From NCBI GenBank assembly GCA_016271365.2, contig CM028132.1:589503001-589567000 (forward strand): a stretch of DNA of 64,000 nt, written 5' to 3'. Shown here piece after piece: positions 44,598-55,205 of this stretch (within the stretch, counting starts at the first letter, position 1; the number at the start of each line of letters is the position of its first letter). The notes below the pieces were generated by a model. It was not told where the DNA came from. It saw only the letters and a program-made list of their open reading frames with translations, and did not search any database. Source of the stretch: Neoceratodus forsteri. Its lineage: Eukaryota; Chordata; Ceratodontiformes; Ceratodontidae. The position numbers were made by a program, and so were the translations under genes.

Positions 44598-44638
44598 CCG
44601 CCAGAGTGTGGCTAAATGAACCAATATCCATACCCCTA
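44598..44638. repeat. Right terminal repeat of DIRS copy G, outer end
   Basis: 'ccgccagagtgtggctaaat' and 'cccctagaa' continue the family-2 terminus cut at 31597. The match is to the reverse complement of 44660-44715 ('ctaggagtcgtatata', 'cacactggcag'). It shows that copy B sits inside this repeat. Confidence 0.6.
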
Positions 44639-44888
44639 GAAAAATAGATTACTCACCTGTAACCGTAGTTCTAGGAGTCGTATATAGCTCGCATCTACAC
44701 ACTGGCAGTTCCATTGGAAGTACTGATTCATCAGAATGTCAAGCAATATTCCTCCCACCGCCCTGGTGGCATATGCTCCAGTTCCACCGTGACACCAGAT
44801 CTTGCAGGATGGAAGCAAGGATCTGTGTGCCGCTTGCCAGGGGAGGCCAGGTGGGGGATGTGGATGTAAACTATTACCATTCTGAGAA
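44639..44888. repeat. Family-2 DIRS terminus with internal inverted arm
   Basis: It starts 'tagattactcacctgtaacc' and 'gtagttctaggagtcgtata', the same as the left end of copy F at 50613. It closes with an inverse arm ('gtggatgtaaactattaccattctgagaa') just before copy D. The recombinase that should follow is not found, so only the terminus remains. It directly abuts the right end of copy G. Confidence 0.65.
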
Positions 44889-45437
44889 AGTACAGTCATG
44901 TAAGAACTTACCATAACAGTAGATCTTTGAGAGGAGCTCTTGCAGTAGGCAACACAGTTAGGACTAAGCCACCAGGATCACAAAGAAAAATTCTAGCTAT
45001 CTACAATGGGGACCACCCCCTGACGTCAGCATGTTGATGTCCGATCTGGTATAAGAGGGGAGGTACCCTACGCCCACCTCAGTTCCCTACACTGGAGACC
45101 CTGAGACGAGGTCCAGCAGAAGAAAAAGAGGACTTCTGTAGCCAAGAAAGGCTGAGATGGAAAGAGCGTAGAGGGATGGAGGAAGGGAAAAACATGCCTA
45201 CTGCAAGAGCTCCTCTTGAAGACCTACTGTTAAAATAAGTTCTTAAGTAACTGTACTATCTTACTTCGAATGGGCTCTTGCAGCAGGCAACACCATTAGG
45301 CCTGAGTCCCAAGCAGTGAAATATGGGGGGTAAAACTCCAGGGAGGAGGACAGATCACTGCAATATGCAGAGTGAAAGAAGGCCCAAGCAGACCCTTAAC
45401 CTGAGGCTAGCCCTCTGAAAAAGACGGTAGCAGGAGG
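44889..45437 (-). mobile_element. DIRS copy D (family 1), 3' end only
   Basis: It contains the left terminal repeat (from 'agtacagtcatgtaag', 44889), the region with 'tctggtataagaggggaggt' near 45045, the internal complementary region (45197-45300) and about 140 bp toward the recombinase. It is then cut by a CR1 at 45438. No recombinase, RT or gag is found on the other side of the CR1. Confidence 0.75.
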
Positions 45438-45589
45438 AAACATAGAAACATAGACATAGAAACAGAGAATTTGATGGCAGATAAGGACCGCTTGGTCTAT
45501 CTAGTCTGCCCATTTCCCTACCTAATGGATAAGCTGCAGATCCTAGTCAACCAAAAGCCTACTTCCTCCTACCCCCCACTAGAATTGCC

Positions 45590-48262
45590 TTATGTCTGTC
45601 CAATGCATTCTTGAATTCCCCCAGTTTTTGATTCCACGACCTCCTCAGGAAGGCAGTTCCATGCATCCACAACCCTATCTGTGAAATAATATTTCCTCAC
45701 ATTACCTCTGAGCCGTCCCCCCTCTATCTTCAAATTGTGCCCCCTTGTTCTTGCACATCCCTTTTTCTGAAAGATGCTACCCTCTTGGACTTTGTTGCTT
45801 CCCTTGATGTACTTGAAAGTTTCTATCATTTCCCTCCTCTCCCTCGAGGGTATACATATTAAGCTCCTTTAGCCTCTCTTTGGCTTCTGGTGCAGACCCT
45901 GCACCATTTTAGTTGCCCTCCTCTGGACAGCCTTCAACCTGTCTATGTCCTTGCGAAGATGGGGTCTCCAGAACTGCCCACAGTACTCCAGATGGGCTCT
46001 CACCAACTGTCTGTACAGAGGGATAACAACTTCTTGTTTTCTACTGGTGATGCCTCTCCCTATGCATCCCAGTATCCCCCAGCCCTCCTTACTGCCTTCT
46101 CACATTGCTTGCCCACCTTTAGATTATCTGATATGACTACCCCCAGGTCCCTTTCCATTTTTGTTGTTGTTAGTATCTCATCCCCCATTGTGTACTCTTC
46201 CCCTGGGTTTTTGTTTCCCAGGTGCATTACTTAGCATTTCTTTGCATTGAATCTAAGCTGCCATACTTTTGGCCATTCTTCCAACCTTGCCAAGTCACTT
46301 TTCATCCTTTCCAACCCATCTTGTGCATCAACCCTGTTGCAGATCTTTGTGAAATCTGCAAAAAGACATACTTTTCCTTCCAGTCCCTCTGCAATGTCAG
46401 TTATAAAGACATTAAAGAGGACTGGTCCCAGTACTGAACCCTGTGGTACCCCACTAGTAACCCCCTTTCTTCAGAGTGGACTCTGTTTTCTATTACCCTC
46501 TGCGCCCTGTTGTCCAGCCATATTTTACCCATACTACCACCTTGGGACCCACTCCAAGGCTGGCTAACTTGTATATTAATCTTTTATGTAGGACTGTGTC
46601 AAATGCCTTGCTAAAGTCTAGGTAGGCCATGTCCACAGCCCCTTCCTGGTCTACTACTTTGGTCACCCAGTAAAAGAAATCTATTAGATTCGTCTGACAT
46701 AACCTTCCCGCTGTGAATCCATGCTGCCTTGGGTCCTGTGCCCTGCTGGCCTCTGGGTATTCAACAATTCTTTCCTTCAGAAGTGATTCCATCATTTTTC
46801 CCTACCACTGAGGTCAAAGTAACAGGTCTGTAGTTTCCTGCTTCTGCCGTGCTCCCACTTTTGTGAAGTGGAATCACATCCACCCTCCTCCAGTCCTCAG
46901 ATACCACCCCATCCTCCCATGATTTGTTAAAGAGGGTAGTCAGTGGTGTCACTAGTTTTACTTTTAGTTCTTTTAGAATTATGGAGTGAATCCCATCAGG
47001 CCACATTGCTTTGTTCACTTTCAATTTTAAGAGTTCTTTCAGAACCCTTTCTTCTGTGAAAGGACTGGTATCGACCCCCCTATCCAGAGTGTTTCTATTG
47101 TCTTATTAAGGTACCTCCCCCTCCTCTTCTTTTGTAAATACTGAGCAGACTTATTTATTCAGTATCTCTGTTTTTACTGTCACCCTCTGCCCACATTCCG
47201 CCCCCCCCCCATTAAGCTTCATTATCCCTCCTTGGTCTTTCTTTGCTCCCTAATGTACCTATAAAAGGTGTTATCCCCCTTCTTAACAGAGTTGGCTATC
47301 TTTTCCTCACTTTGGGCCTTTACTGTTCTGACTGCCTTCCCTGCTACATTCTGCTTTAACTGATATAGATCTCTGTCCTGCTCCTTCTGTTTCCTTATAT
47401 TTCCTGAATGCTGTCCTTTTCTCCTTAACCTTCCCTGCCACCTCTTTTGACAACCATAGTGGCTTTTTCCTTCATTTTGTTTTGTTGATTTGCTTTACAC
47501 AAAGGCTTGTTGGCTCTGTGATGGCAGCTTTTATTTTTCCCCATTGTTCCTCCACCCCTCCTTCTTGCCTGTTTGCTAGTGCTTTTCTGAGGCACACTCC
47601 CATTTTGCCAAAGTCAGCCCTCCTAAGTCCAGCACCCTTGCTTTTGTATGGCTTGACTCTACAGCTGTGTTTATTGTGAATCACACTGTTTGGTGGTCGC
47701 TTGTTCCCAAATGGCTACCCACTTCTAAATCTGAGATCCACTCTCCATCCCCGTTTGAGAGTACCAGGTCTAAGACTGCTCCCTCCCGAGTGGGTTCTAA
47801 CACTAGCTGTCTGAGCAATGCCCCCTGTAGGGCATTGAGAATGACCCTGCTCCTGGATGTGGCTGTAGTAAAGGAGCTCCAGTTAACATCTGGCATATTC
47901 AGGTCCCCCATCAACAATATCTCTACTTTTTCTGCCATTCTAAGGATTCCTTCTATCATTTCCTTATCCATTTCCTCCCCCTGAGATGGGGGTCTGTAAA
48001 CAACCCCTGTGTGGATTGTGGTGCCATTTCCTGTCTCCAGAGTGACCCACAGTGCCTATTCCCCTCCCTGTTTACCTTTTAGTTCTGTTGCTTTGATTCT
48101 GACCCCTATGTAGACAGCTACTCCTCCTCCTCCTCTTTTACCCTCCCTGTCCCTCCTGTAGCTTGTGTACCCTGGTATGTCAACATCCCAGCCATGGTTC
48201 TCTGTGTACCATGTTTCTGTGACTGCCACAACATCCAGGCGTCCCTTTTCCATCAAAGGCAA
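45590..48262 (-). pseudogene. CR1 ORF2 (endonuclease-reverse transcriptase), broken
   Basis: The endonuclease has 'RLDVVAVTETWYTE' and 'GGGGVAVYIGVRI' (48056-48262), then 'ILLMGDLNMPDVNWSSF' and 'VGSHLGTSDHQTV' (47681-47971), which keep the expected catalytic Glu, Asp/Asn and His positions. The RT has 'PDGIHSIILKELKVKLVTPL' (46761-47024) and 'DMAYLDFSKAFDTVLHKRLI' (46493-46795). The catalytic FADD box near 46340-46350 reads FADF, so one Asp is lost. The C-terminal 'FTDRVVDAWNCLPEEVV' is at 45590-45829. Numerous frame changes. Confidence 0.8.
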
Positions 48263-48567
48263 CTAGTTCAGGGAGCTTGTTACTCAGACTACGGGCATTG
48301 GTACTCATTGCCCTCCATTTTTTGATGGCCTTACCCCTTTTAGGCCCATCCCTGTCCTTACTGCCTTTACCTTTTTCAGGATTTACCCCTGTCCTGCTCC
48401 CTATTGACTTCTCTACTTTTGTGTCTACTTCGCTAACTACCCTGTTCTGTGTGTGTGTGTTGGGGGGGGCTGGGATTTCCCCCCTTGGCTAGTTTAAATG
48501 CTTGCCAATGAATCATTTAAACCTATCACCTAGAATTCTGGTTCCCCTCCCGGACAGATGCAGACCA

Positions 48568-49407
48568 TTACACCAGTATAGGCCTGTATCCCTCCAGGTG
48601 GATCCCCAGTCCCCAATGAAGCCAAACCCCCTGAGCTCTGCACCAGTTTTTCAGCCAGTCATTGAATCCCATGGTGTGGAGTACCCTAGCCTCTCCCATG
48701 CTGTAGACAGGTAGCACTTCCGAGAAAGTTATTGTGCGTACTACTTGTCTAAGGCCCATCCCCAACTCCACAAACTCCTGCTGCACTGCTCTGATCCCAT
48801 TCCCAGCCAGGTCATTTGTCTCTATGTGGACAATGACATCCAGCTCCCTCCCCCGTGCAGCTGCTCCCACGATCCTGAGGATTCGCTTCCTGTCCCTCCC
48901 AGCCATGGCACCAGGCAGGCACCTTACCTCCCTCTCCCCTTCCTCCCCCAGTTCTACCCCCCCAACAATTGAGTCCCCCACCAGGAGTTGTTTCCTTCCC
49001 CTGTGGGGTCCTGTGCCACCCTCCTGTGGGTCTCCCTTGTGGAGGTTCCCAGAATCCTCATTGGTCTGTACTGTGGGTGCCTCCATAGAAGAACCACGCT
49101 CCATCAGAATGGTGAATTAATTGTGGAGAGGCACAACTGAAGGGATGCGCCTCTGTTCCACCACCCTCACCCTCCCTGAGTCCACTGTGATCCAACCGCT
49201 CCTCCTTCTTGGCAACCTCTGAGGTAGTGGTGGTGGCCTGGGTGGTCCCTGGGTGGAGGAGGAGGTTTCCCGAATCCTCACCAGGTCAGCATGGAGACAG
49301 GCAACCTCCTCCCTCAGATGAGGAAGGTGCCTGCAAATACGGTGGCAGCGCAGCCTGCAGAACATCTCCCGGAAGACTGCTGCTCCACAGCCAGTGCATT
49401 GCACCAC
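48568..49407 (-). pseudogene. CR1 ORF1 with zinc-finger N-terminus and esterase-like domain
   Basis: A single frame of 280 codons is interrupted by only one stop (TAA at 49117-49119). The N-terminal part starts 'VQCTGCGAAVFREMFCRLRC', a Cys-rich motif, followed by a short coiled coil ('LREEVACLHADLVRIRE'). The C-terminal part has the order of an SGNH/GDSL esterase: 'LLVGDSIVGG' (nucleophile Ser), 'VIVHIETNDLAGNG' (the block usually GxND) and a late 'HLEGYRPIL' with the His. Such esterase domains are known in ORF1 of several CR1 elements. It is the least damaged CR1 reading frame here. Confidence 0.75.
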
Positions 49408-49583
49408 TCCTCACATCTGTCTTCCTTCCTGTTTAAGATTTTTTTTTTAGTGTGTGCAAGCATGTGAGTGTCTTTACCCCCTATTCAGTGTGCTGTGCCT
49501 TTACGGATATGAACAAGTGTGTGTCCTTTGCACTTTTGGGAAGTGATGTCAGAACCCCTGATATTACAGTAGCAGTAGCAGTG

Positions 49584-50025
49584 TCAGTGGTTCAGTAGGT
49601 AGCACACTCGCCTCTGAGGCCGGGAGATCAGAGGGCTGTGGGTTTAGTTCCCACATCTGGCACTTGGGTTAGTATCCCAGTACTGACACTGTAGTGCAGC
49701 ATGAGAGGGGTGCTGCACTTCTGAGGTGCCGTCTTTCGGATGAGACGTTAAACCGAGGTCCCATCTGCCTGTTCTGGTGGTAGTTCAGGTGGATGTTAAA
49801 GATCCCATGGCACTTATCAAAAAAGAGTAGGGGAATTTCTTCGGTGTCCTGGCCAAATTTCCCTCATCCACTAAAAATACCACCAACAGCTTAATCTGGT
49901 TCAAGGTCAGTTGGCATTCATCTGTATCCCCCTTCCCTGGGTCGTGCCTGAAAATAGGCAGGATTTGTCTAGTGCACTTACCCGATCAACAAAAACTAAA
50001 TACAAAAAAATATAAAGGAATGCCC
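49584..50025 (+). mobile_element. tRNA-derived SINE with V-type central domain
   Basis: The head has pol III promoter-like boxes: A box near 49587-49600 ('tggttcagtagg') and B box near 49640-49652 ('gggtttagttcc'). The body contains 'gccgtctttcggatgagacg' and 'ttaaaccgaggtcc' (49729-49760), then 'gatcccatggcactt' and 'ggtgtcctggccaaatttcc'. This central domain is widespread in SINEs of fishes and amphibians. The 3' part ends in an A-rich 'aaatacaaaaaaatataaa' tail around 50000-50020. No clear target duplication was found. Confidence 0.8.
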
Positions 50026-50612
50026 TGTCAGGGATAGACCGGGGCAAACCCAAAGGAGGCCAAAGGATAGAATAACCAAGAGTGCTTGGAGCCTGAGAGT
50101 TACCAAACATGCAGCCTAATCTCCATCAAGAATAAAACTTTCCCCCCGTCCTTCTGAGGAAACAATCAGAGGTAGACTGAACCCATCCAAAGCAATGTCC
50201 CCTGATGTCAGTCATACTTCAGAGCCAAACTGGCTCTTCACATGGCACAAAGGAACTCCCCAAACTCCTGGAAGATTTCACGGGTGTGACCCAGGGATAG
50301 GAGGGCCCTGGGAAGAAACCAACTGCAAGAGGAAGGGAACAGGACCTCTGACAGGAGGTATAAAAAAAAGATTACTTGGTAAGGTATTTGAAAGCTGGAA
50401 AAAAAGGCCAATTCAAACCAAGAAGTCTGGGGGCAGAGAGTTCTGACTGAAAGGCCTGTCCTGAAGAGAAAGGGACAGTCAAAAAAGGGCCTTTCTTCCC
50501 CAGGAGATACTGGGAGACCCCAGTAAGACCCGACCCTGGTTGCCTAGGAAAGGTGAAGGGTCAAGGTGTCCCGGGAAGAAACCTCGAAACAACTGGGCGA
50601 GGCAGAAAAAAA
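50026..50612. other. Unclassified stretch between the SINE and DIRS copy F
   Basis: No open frame or terminal repeat that I recognise. It is purine-rich on the plus strand (many 'gggaagaaacc', 'aaaggcc' blocks), with 'gggaagaaacc' occurring at both 50309 and 50572. It could be an old LTR or host intergenic DNA. Confidence 0.35.
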
Positions 50613-50862
50613 CTGGTTACTTACCTGTAACGGTAGTTCTAGGAGTGGTATATGATGTTCATCCACACTTCTGGCAGTGTCCTTTCCCTTTAAGAGCTTA
50701 TCAGAAAGTCTTCAAGCTGCCTCCTCCCACCCACCCAGGTGGAAACTCCTCCTGCTCCGCCCCATGATGCTAGATTTTGCCCACTGGAAGCAGATGTGTG
50801 CACCAAAGCCAGGGGAGGTTGGGTGGGTTTGTGTGGATGAACATCATATACCACTCCTAGAA
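50613..50862. repeat. Left terminal repeat of DIRS copy F
   Basis: It starts 'ggttacttacctgtaacggt' and has 'gtatatgatgttcatccaca' at 50650. Near its end (50830-50862) the inverse 'gtgtggatgaacatcatata' returns, so the segment closes as a hairpin. Copy E begins at 50863. Confidence 0.75.
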
Positions 50863-51189
50863 AGTACAGTTGCGTACCTATTGTAATGGTAGATCTTAGA
50901 GAGGATCTCTTGCAGCAGGTCATACTCTTGAGTCCTCACCAGAGTATGCTCTTCTGCACAGCAGCTTCTTCTAGCAGTCTTTGCCTAGAGGCTGCCCACA
51001 CAAATAACATCATCATCCTGTGACTATAAAGGTGTGGGCGGCTCCAGGCATCCTCAGTTCCCTGCCAGCTTCAACTCGCCAAGCAAGGACCGAGGGAGAA
51101 CCGAGGTACCCTAGATGCCCCCAACCTCTCACCCCCGCCTTTTTTGGGAACAAGGAATGGGTCTGTTAGAGAAGGAGGGAGGGATCTTA

Positions 51190-51290
51190 CCTGCTGCAAG
51201 AGATCCTCTCAAAGGTCTACCATTACGGTAGGTACGCAACTGCACTATCTTCCTCGAGGTTATCTCCTGCAGCAGGTAATACTCTTGGGA
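51190..51290. repeat. Internal complementary region of DIRS copy E
   Basis: It joins the reverse complement of the left end ('ccattacggtaggtacgcaa') to that of a right end ('atcttcctcgaggttatctc') near 51245. The right end itself has been lost from this copy. Confidence 0.8.
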
Positions 51291-51331
51291 TGATTCCCAA
51301 GCAGTAAGCCCCGTGAAGGGTGGAAAGGAAA

Positions 51332-52134
51332 TTATGAGAGGAGACCTTGTAGGACTGCCCATCCAAAGGCTGTCCCATGGCACGAAGCAACATCTAGATT
51401 GTAGTGCTTCATTAAGGTATGTATTGTAGACCAGGTGGCTGCATTGCAGATGTCCGTAATAGACACACCTTTGAAGCAAGCCACAGTAGTGGCCATGGCT
51501 CTGGTAGAGTGCGCATGAACTGGAGCTGGTAATGGTTTGTTATACTTTTTGTAACAGAATGTTATAGAGTGTGCCAACCAGTTGGAAAGGGTCTGCTTAG
51601 TGACTGGGAAACCTTCCCTGGACTGGGCAAAGGAAATAAACAGTTGAGGCATTTTTCTGAGTGGTCTGGTGCGAGATATGTAGTATCTAAGACTACGGTG
51701 CACATCTAATGTATGTAGAAGGGATTTCCCTGGGTTTGTGTATTCGGGGAAAAAACATTGGTACAGATTGGTTTAAAGTATGTTCTGAGACCACCTTGGG
51801 TAAGAAGGAGGGACTGATACGTAGGGATACTCTGTCCTTATGGAAGATCATATAAGGTTCCTTGCACTTTGGCTTGTAGTTTGGAAATACGAGGAGCTGA
51901 GATCACAACTACTAGATATAACATTTTCCAAGCTAGGAAGCAGAGATCGCAGGTAGCTGGAGCCTCAAAGAATTTGAGAGTCAACTTTTCCAGTAGGAAA
52001 TTTAAATCCCATGGAGGAGCTGGTCTCCGAATAGGCGGTTTGAGATGCAGCATGCCTTTAAGAAACATCTTTGCAAGATGGTGTTGGTAAATTAACCTTC
52101 CTTCCAAGGGTTAATGAAAGGCTGAAATAGAGGC
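51332..52134 (-). pseudogene. Tyrosine recombinase, C-terminal and core part (DIRS copy E)
   Basis: The frame 51332-51703 reads 'HRSLRYYISRTRPLRKMPQL', 'GFPVTKQTLSNWLAHSI' and 'AHSTRAMATTVACF', with the HxxR pair intact. 'IHTLMKHYNLD' carries the tyrosine. The core at 51838-52107 has 'LAWKMLYLVVVISAPRISKL'. The N-terminal part continues at 59847-60040 beyond the Harbinger. The catalytic residues remain, but frames are interrupted near 51710-51840. Confidence 0.75.
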
Positions 52135-52137
52135 CAG

Positions 52138-53959
52138 GGCCCAGCTATTCAAACTGCACCCAAAAAGTGCACAATAGCAGGAGCAAGACAAGTTCTATTG
52201 CGCCCATGCGCAAGAGATGCGATATTCAAAAACGGAGCAGACCAAACTGCGCCTACAGCCGACGACTGAATATCGCACCACCTGCGCCATAGCGCAACTA
52301 GGGAGGGGAAGCTGAGCAGATCTGATGCACCATAGCGCAACAAGGGATGTTCAGCTGAGCAGTCCAGATGTGCCATAGCGCAACCAGGGACGCCCCCCAG
52401 CAGCAGAGCAATGTAACTGCACAACCAGGGAGGTAGGGGCCCACCACCCATGCCACAGATGGGCACAGGAACACACAGCAGAACAGACATCGTCCCCCCA
52501 CACTCCATGCACTGCACAACTGGGGGAGGGCTGGAATAATCACTGGCCCATGGAGACAAGCAAACAACCCACAGCCGGCCATGGTGCCCCATCACACCCA
52601 CCAGCAAGCTGTGACTGGCACACACAAGGAGGGCTGACCACCCCGTGCCACACCATCCCCAATGCAGAGCACACCCTGCATCATGACCCCAGACACCCCC
52701 ACGAGCAGTGACCACCACTGCAGGAAACCCCATGCATGCCACCACCCCCACTGTGACACTGTAACGCTGTGCACCACAGAACCATGCAAGCCAGCCCCAC
52801 CATGAGCACCCATCAGTGGGTGGCAGCACACAGCAATGCAATAACGGCAGACACAGTGCCACCATGCACAGTCCCCCCGAGGTACTGCTGAGAGACCAAC
52901 CATGTGCCGGCACAAGAGGTCACCTATACAGGACAGGCGTGCCTTGACACCACCACCAGTGGTACAGCACCTGCACAGTAGTCCAATGACACACCCGACC
53001 CACCACTGGCCACAACAGCCAGCACAGCCACCCAAAGTGGTGGTGTGAAGCATGCACCACACGGATGCACACAGTGTATGGACAGACACCCACCCATACC
53101 AAAGGGCACAACAAAACAGAGACGCAGTGATGGGGCAACCAAGCCCCCTCTGTGGGCCCATGTAAACTGTGTACACACTACCCGCAGTCCTCCATGGCAC
53201 TGGAGTTCCAGCCACCCTGCGCAGGCACTGTGGACCTGCACACCACCACCGTCAGTCGTCCGGAGCACAAGTCACAGACAGTGGGGCACATGCCCTGCAA
53301 CACACACAAGGCACAGCATGGGGGTGGGACAATGACTGTGGTGCCCACAGTGCCACCCGAGGCAGGCATGCACCACACCAGTGACAGGAGGCAACCCAGA
53401 AATGTGATGGGTACAGTGGCTGCCCTGCAGGGACTGCCACCACTGACATGCCAGCAGACTGTGCAGGTCACAGACATGCATGTGTGTCAGCTGCACAGGC
53501 AATGAACGGGCCAATGGGTGCGCCATGAACACAGAGCATGCACCATGTACCACTGCACACAGTCATCCAGTGCACAGGGAACAACACACACACCACAGAG
53601 ACTGACTGATAGCTACCCCCACACCATAGTCACCTCCACACAGACACACACACACACCCATGACCGCACCACCCCTAACGCCATGCACACCACTGCAGCT
53701 GAGCACCTATAGCCCGCTGCAAATCAGAGACCACAACAGTATTCATATCAAAATTAAATGTATTGAAAAGATATATAACAATCAACTATATACAATAATA
53801 CAAGAACTATATACAATATAACATAGGAACTATATACAATGTTGGGGGGGCCACAAACAAGGTGGGGGTGGGAAGAGGGCAGGGGTGGACAAATTGGATG
53901 GGGAAGGAGGGGTGTGAGGGTGTGTCCATGGGGGTAGGGGAATACTGGAGCAATCCATC
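52138..53959. other. Left end of the Harbinger, no gene seen
   Basis: The terminal repeat is followed by three tandem units of about 50 bp around 52285-52400, each with 'catagcgcaac.aggga' and two with 'gctgagcag'. From about 52430 to 53720 the plus strand is C/A-rich low-complexity DNA ('cacacacacaccca' at 53648 and similar); long frames here are artefacts of composition. At 53783-53840 'aactatatacaat' repeats four times in AT-rich DNA, probably the 3' flank of the minus-strand Myb gene. Confidence 0.6.
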
Positions 53960-55205
53960 TCAGCGGGAGCACCTCTCCCCACTCTGGCTCCTCCGGGCCC
54001 TGTGCCTCCTCAGTACCCCTGTCTCATCGATGCGTTGCAGGATGTCCAGCGATGCCCGTGCCACCACCAATATCTCCCACAGTGCCTCCCGTATCTCACG
54101 AAGATGGCGGGTACCTAGGACAAGAGAGCACAGTCAATAGGTGTGAATGCACAACCCCATACAGCCTGCCCACTGTGCATGGCATACGGCCATGGGACAT
54201 ACCACTGTGATGGTATGTGACCACCCGCAGTGATCACGTCCACAGGATCTGCCCACCCAGGCACATACAGCCATGTGGAACGCTGCACGCACACACCGGC
54301 CAAGTCACGCACAGCACCACCGTGGCCGTTTAGTGACATGGCTATGTGGTGCAAAGGCAGTGGCACAACCATGCACCTGGTGCACGCATGGACCACCATT
54401 GACGCACTCCCAGACATGCATTGCCACTGGACAGTGTTGACTGTAACAAGTTGCGTGCATGGCAGTGGTGTCAATGAATGGTGGCCATGCCCCGCTGCCC
54501 ACCCTGTCACACAGCATGCAATAGTAATCATGAATGTATGGCACTCACCCTCATCGGGCCGGTCAGGTGGGTGGTGATGGCCCTTGCCCCGCCTGGCTGC
54601 ACCATCTTCCTCCCGCCGCCGCTCCTCCCTCGCACGGTGGCATTCCTCCAGGCCTGTGGGGCAAACAAGAAGAGAGGAACATCAGTACAATCCTGAAGCA
54701 AAGTCCCCTGCCCCCAGGTGTGTGCCCTCCCACCCAGCCAGACCCACCCACCCCACACCCTGTGAACACCACCACAGCCAACCCCAGATGGTCCCTCCCC
54801 TATGTGCTGGACACATACAACACTGTTACCCAAATGGACGATAAAAGTGTGTTGACGGAACCCCTACCTGGCTGTGGCACCGTGCCCCTCCTGGCACGTG
54901 CCCGCAGGCATGCCAGTAGCTCCAACTCCCTCCTCCGCAGGTCCCTGTATCGGTGCCTGCACTGCTCAAGCACTACTCCCTGTCCAGTGGCCTCCTCCAG
55001 GGCAGTGGCCACTCCTGCCACACCTGGGTCCTGGCCCTGTCCAGGGCCTCCAAGAGAGGCCCATGCTGTGGCTCCACAATGGCCACTAGATTAGCTAATT
55101 CAATCGCAGACCACTGGGCTGCCCTTCTGTGCCATCTCTCTTCTAGTTGGCAATATGGCTCTTCGCACGCAGCTCCCCACGCAGATGCTGCAGTGCTCAG
55201 CCGTT
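53960..55205 (-). pseudogene. Harbinger Myb/SANT-like protein 1 (three exons, frameshifted)
   Basis: Exon 1 (about 55205-54868) reads 'RRAAQWSAIELANLVAIVEP', then after a one-base frameshift 'ATALEEATGQGVVLEQCRHR' and 'YRDLRRRELELL'. The spaced Trp, the central W..VA segment and the C-R-RYRDL helix resemble a trihelix/SANT-like DNA-binding domain. Exon 2 (54653-54549, 'LEECHRAREERRREEDG') and exon 3 (54114-53960, 'HLREIREALWEILVVARASL', then stop) follow. Donors (gtaggg, gtgagt) and acceptors (ccacag, tcctag) are canonical and all three exons join in phase. No start ATG is evident in exon 1. In Harbingers such a protein binds the element ends and helps the transposase. Confidence 0.65.

Larger units (their letters stand above)
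13135..44638 (-). mobile_element. DIRS-like retrotransposon copy G (family 2), host to three nested insertions
   Basis: Pieces of one family-2 DIRS element appear in the correct minus-strand order: recombinase and gag-like scraps (13.3-14.2 kb), RNase H (14.24-14.89 and 21.75-22.2 kb), RT (22.2-22.93 kb), gag (22.93-23.58 and 29.60-31.26 kb) and a right terminal repeat split at 31597/44598. They are separated by an L2-like LINE, a Gypsy element and DIRS copy B. Each junction reads through when the insert is skipped. Net length to 31597 is about 5.6 kb. The left terminal repeat and internal complementary region are not recognisable, so the left boundary is uncertain. Confidence 0.7.
45438..49560 (-). 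mobile_element. CR1 LINE, long copy with ORF1 and ORF2
   Basis: The 3' end on the minus strand is a short octamer array (complement of 'aaacatagaaacatagacat' at 45440). ORF2 runs about 48270-45590 and ORF1 about 49407-48568. An unassigned 5' leader continues to about 49560, including a T-run at 49439-49449. The 3' half is closely related to the CR1 at 15300-17382. The 5' boundary is approximate. Confidence 0.85.

Noticed and set aside
44639..44888. A possible tRNA or other structured RNA from the strong hairpin.
   Set aside because: The hairpin is the terminal repeat and inverse arm of a family-2 DIRS, seen again at 50613-50862.
52149..53553. Several long minus-strand frames rich in Cys, Trp and Val in the Harbinger left half.
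   Set aside because: They arise from C/A-rich low-complexity sequence, overlap one another in several frames, and show no domain or splice structure.
53783..53840. Repeated 'aactatatacaat' as a possible CRISPR or satellite.
   Set aside because: Only four short irregular copies in AT-rich DNA; better explained as a microsatellite in a 3' flank.
54534..55094. A 186-codon plus-strand frame in the Harbinger.
   Set aside because: It is antisense to Myb exons 1 and 2, whose splice sites and in-phase joining make the minus strand the better reading.
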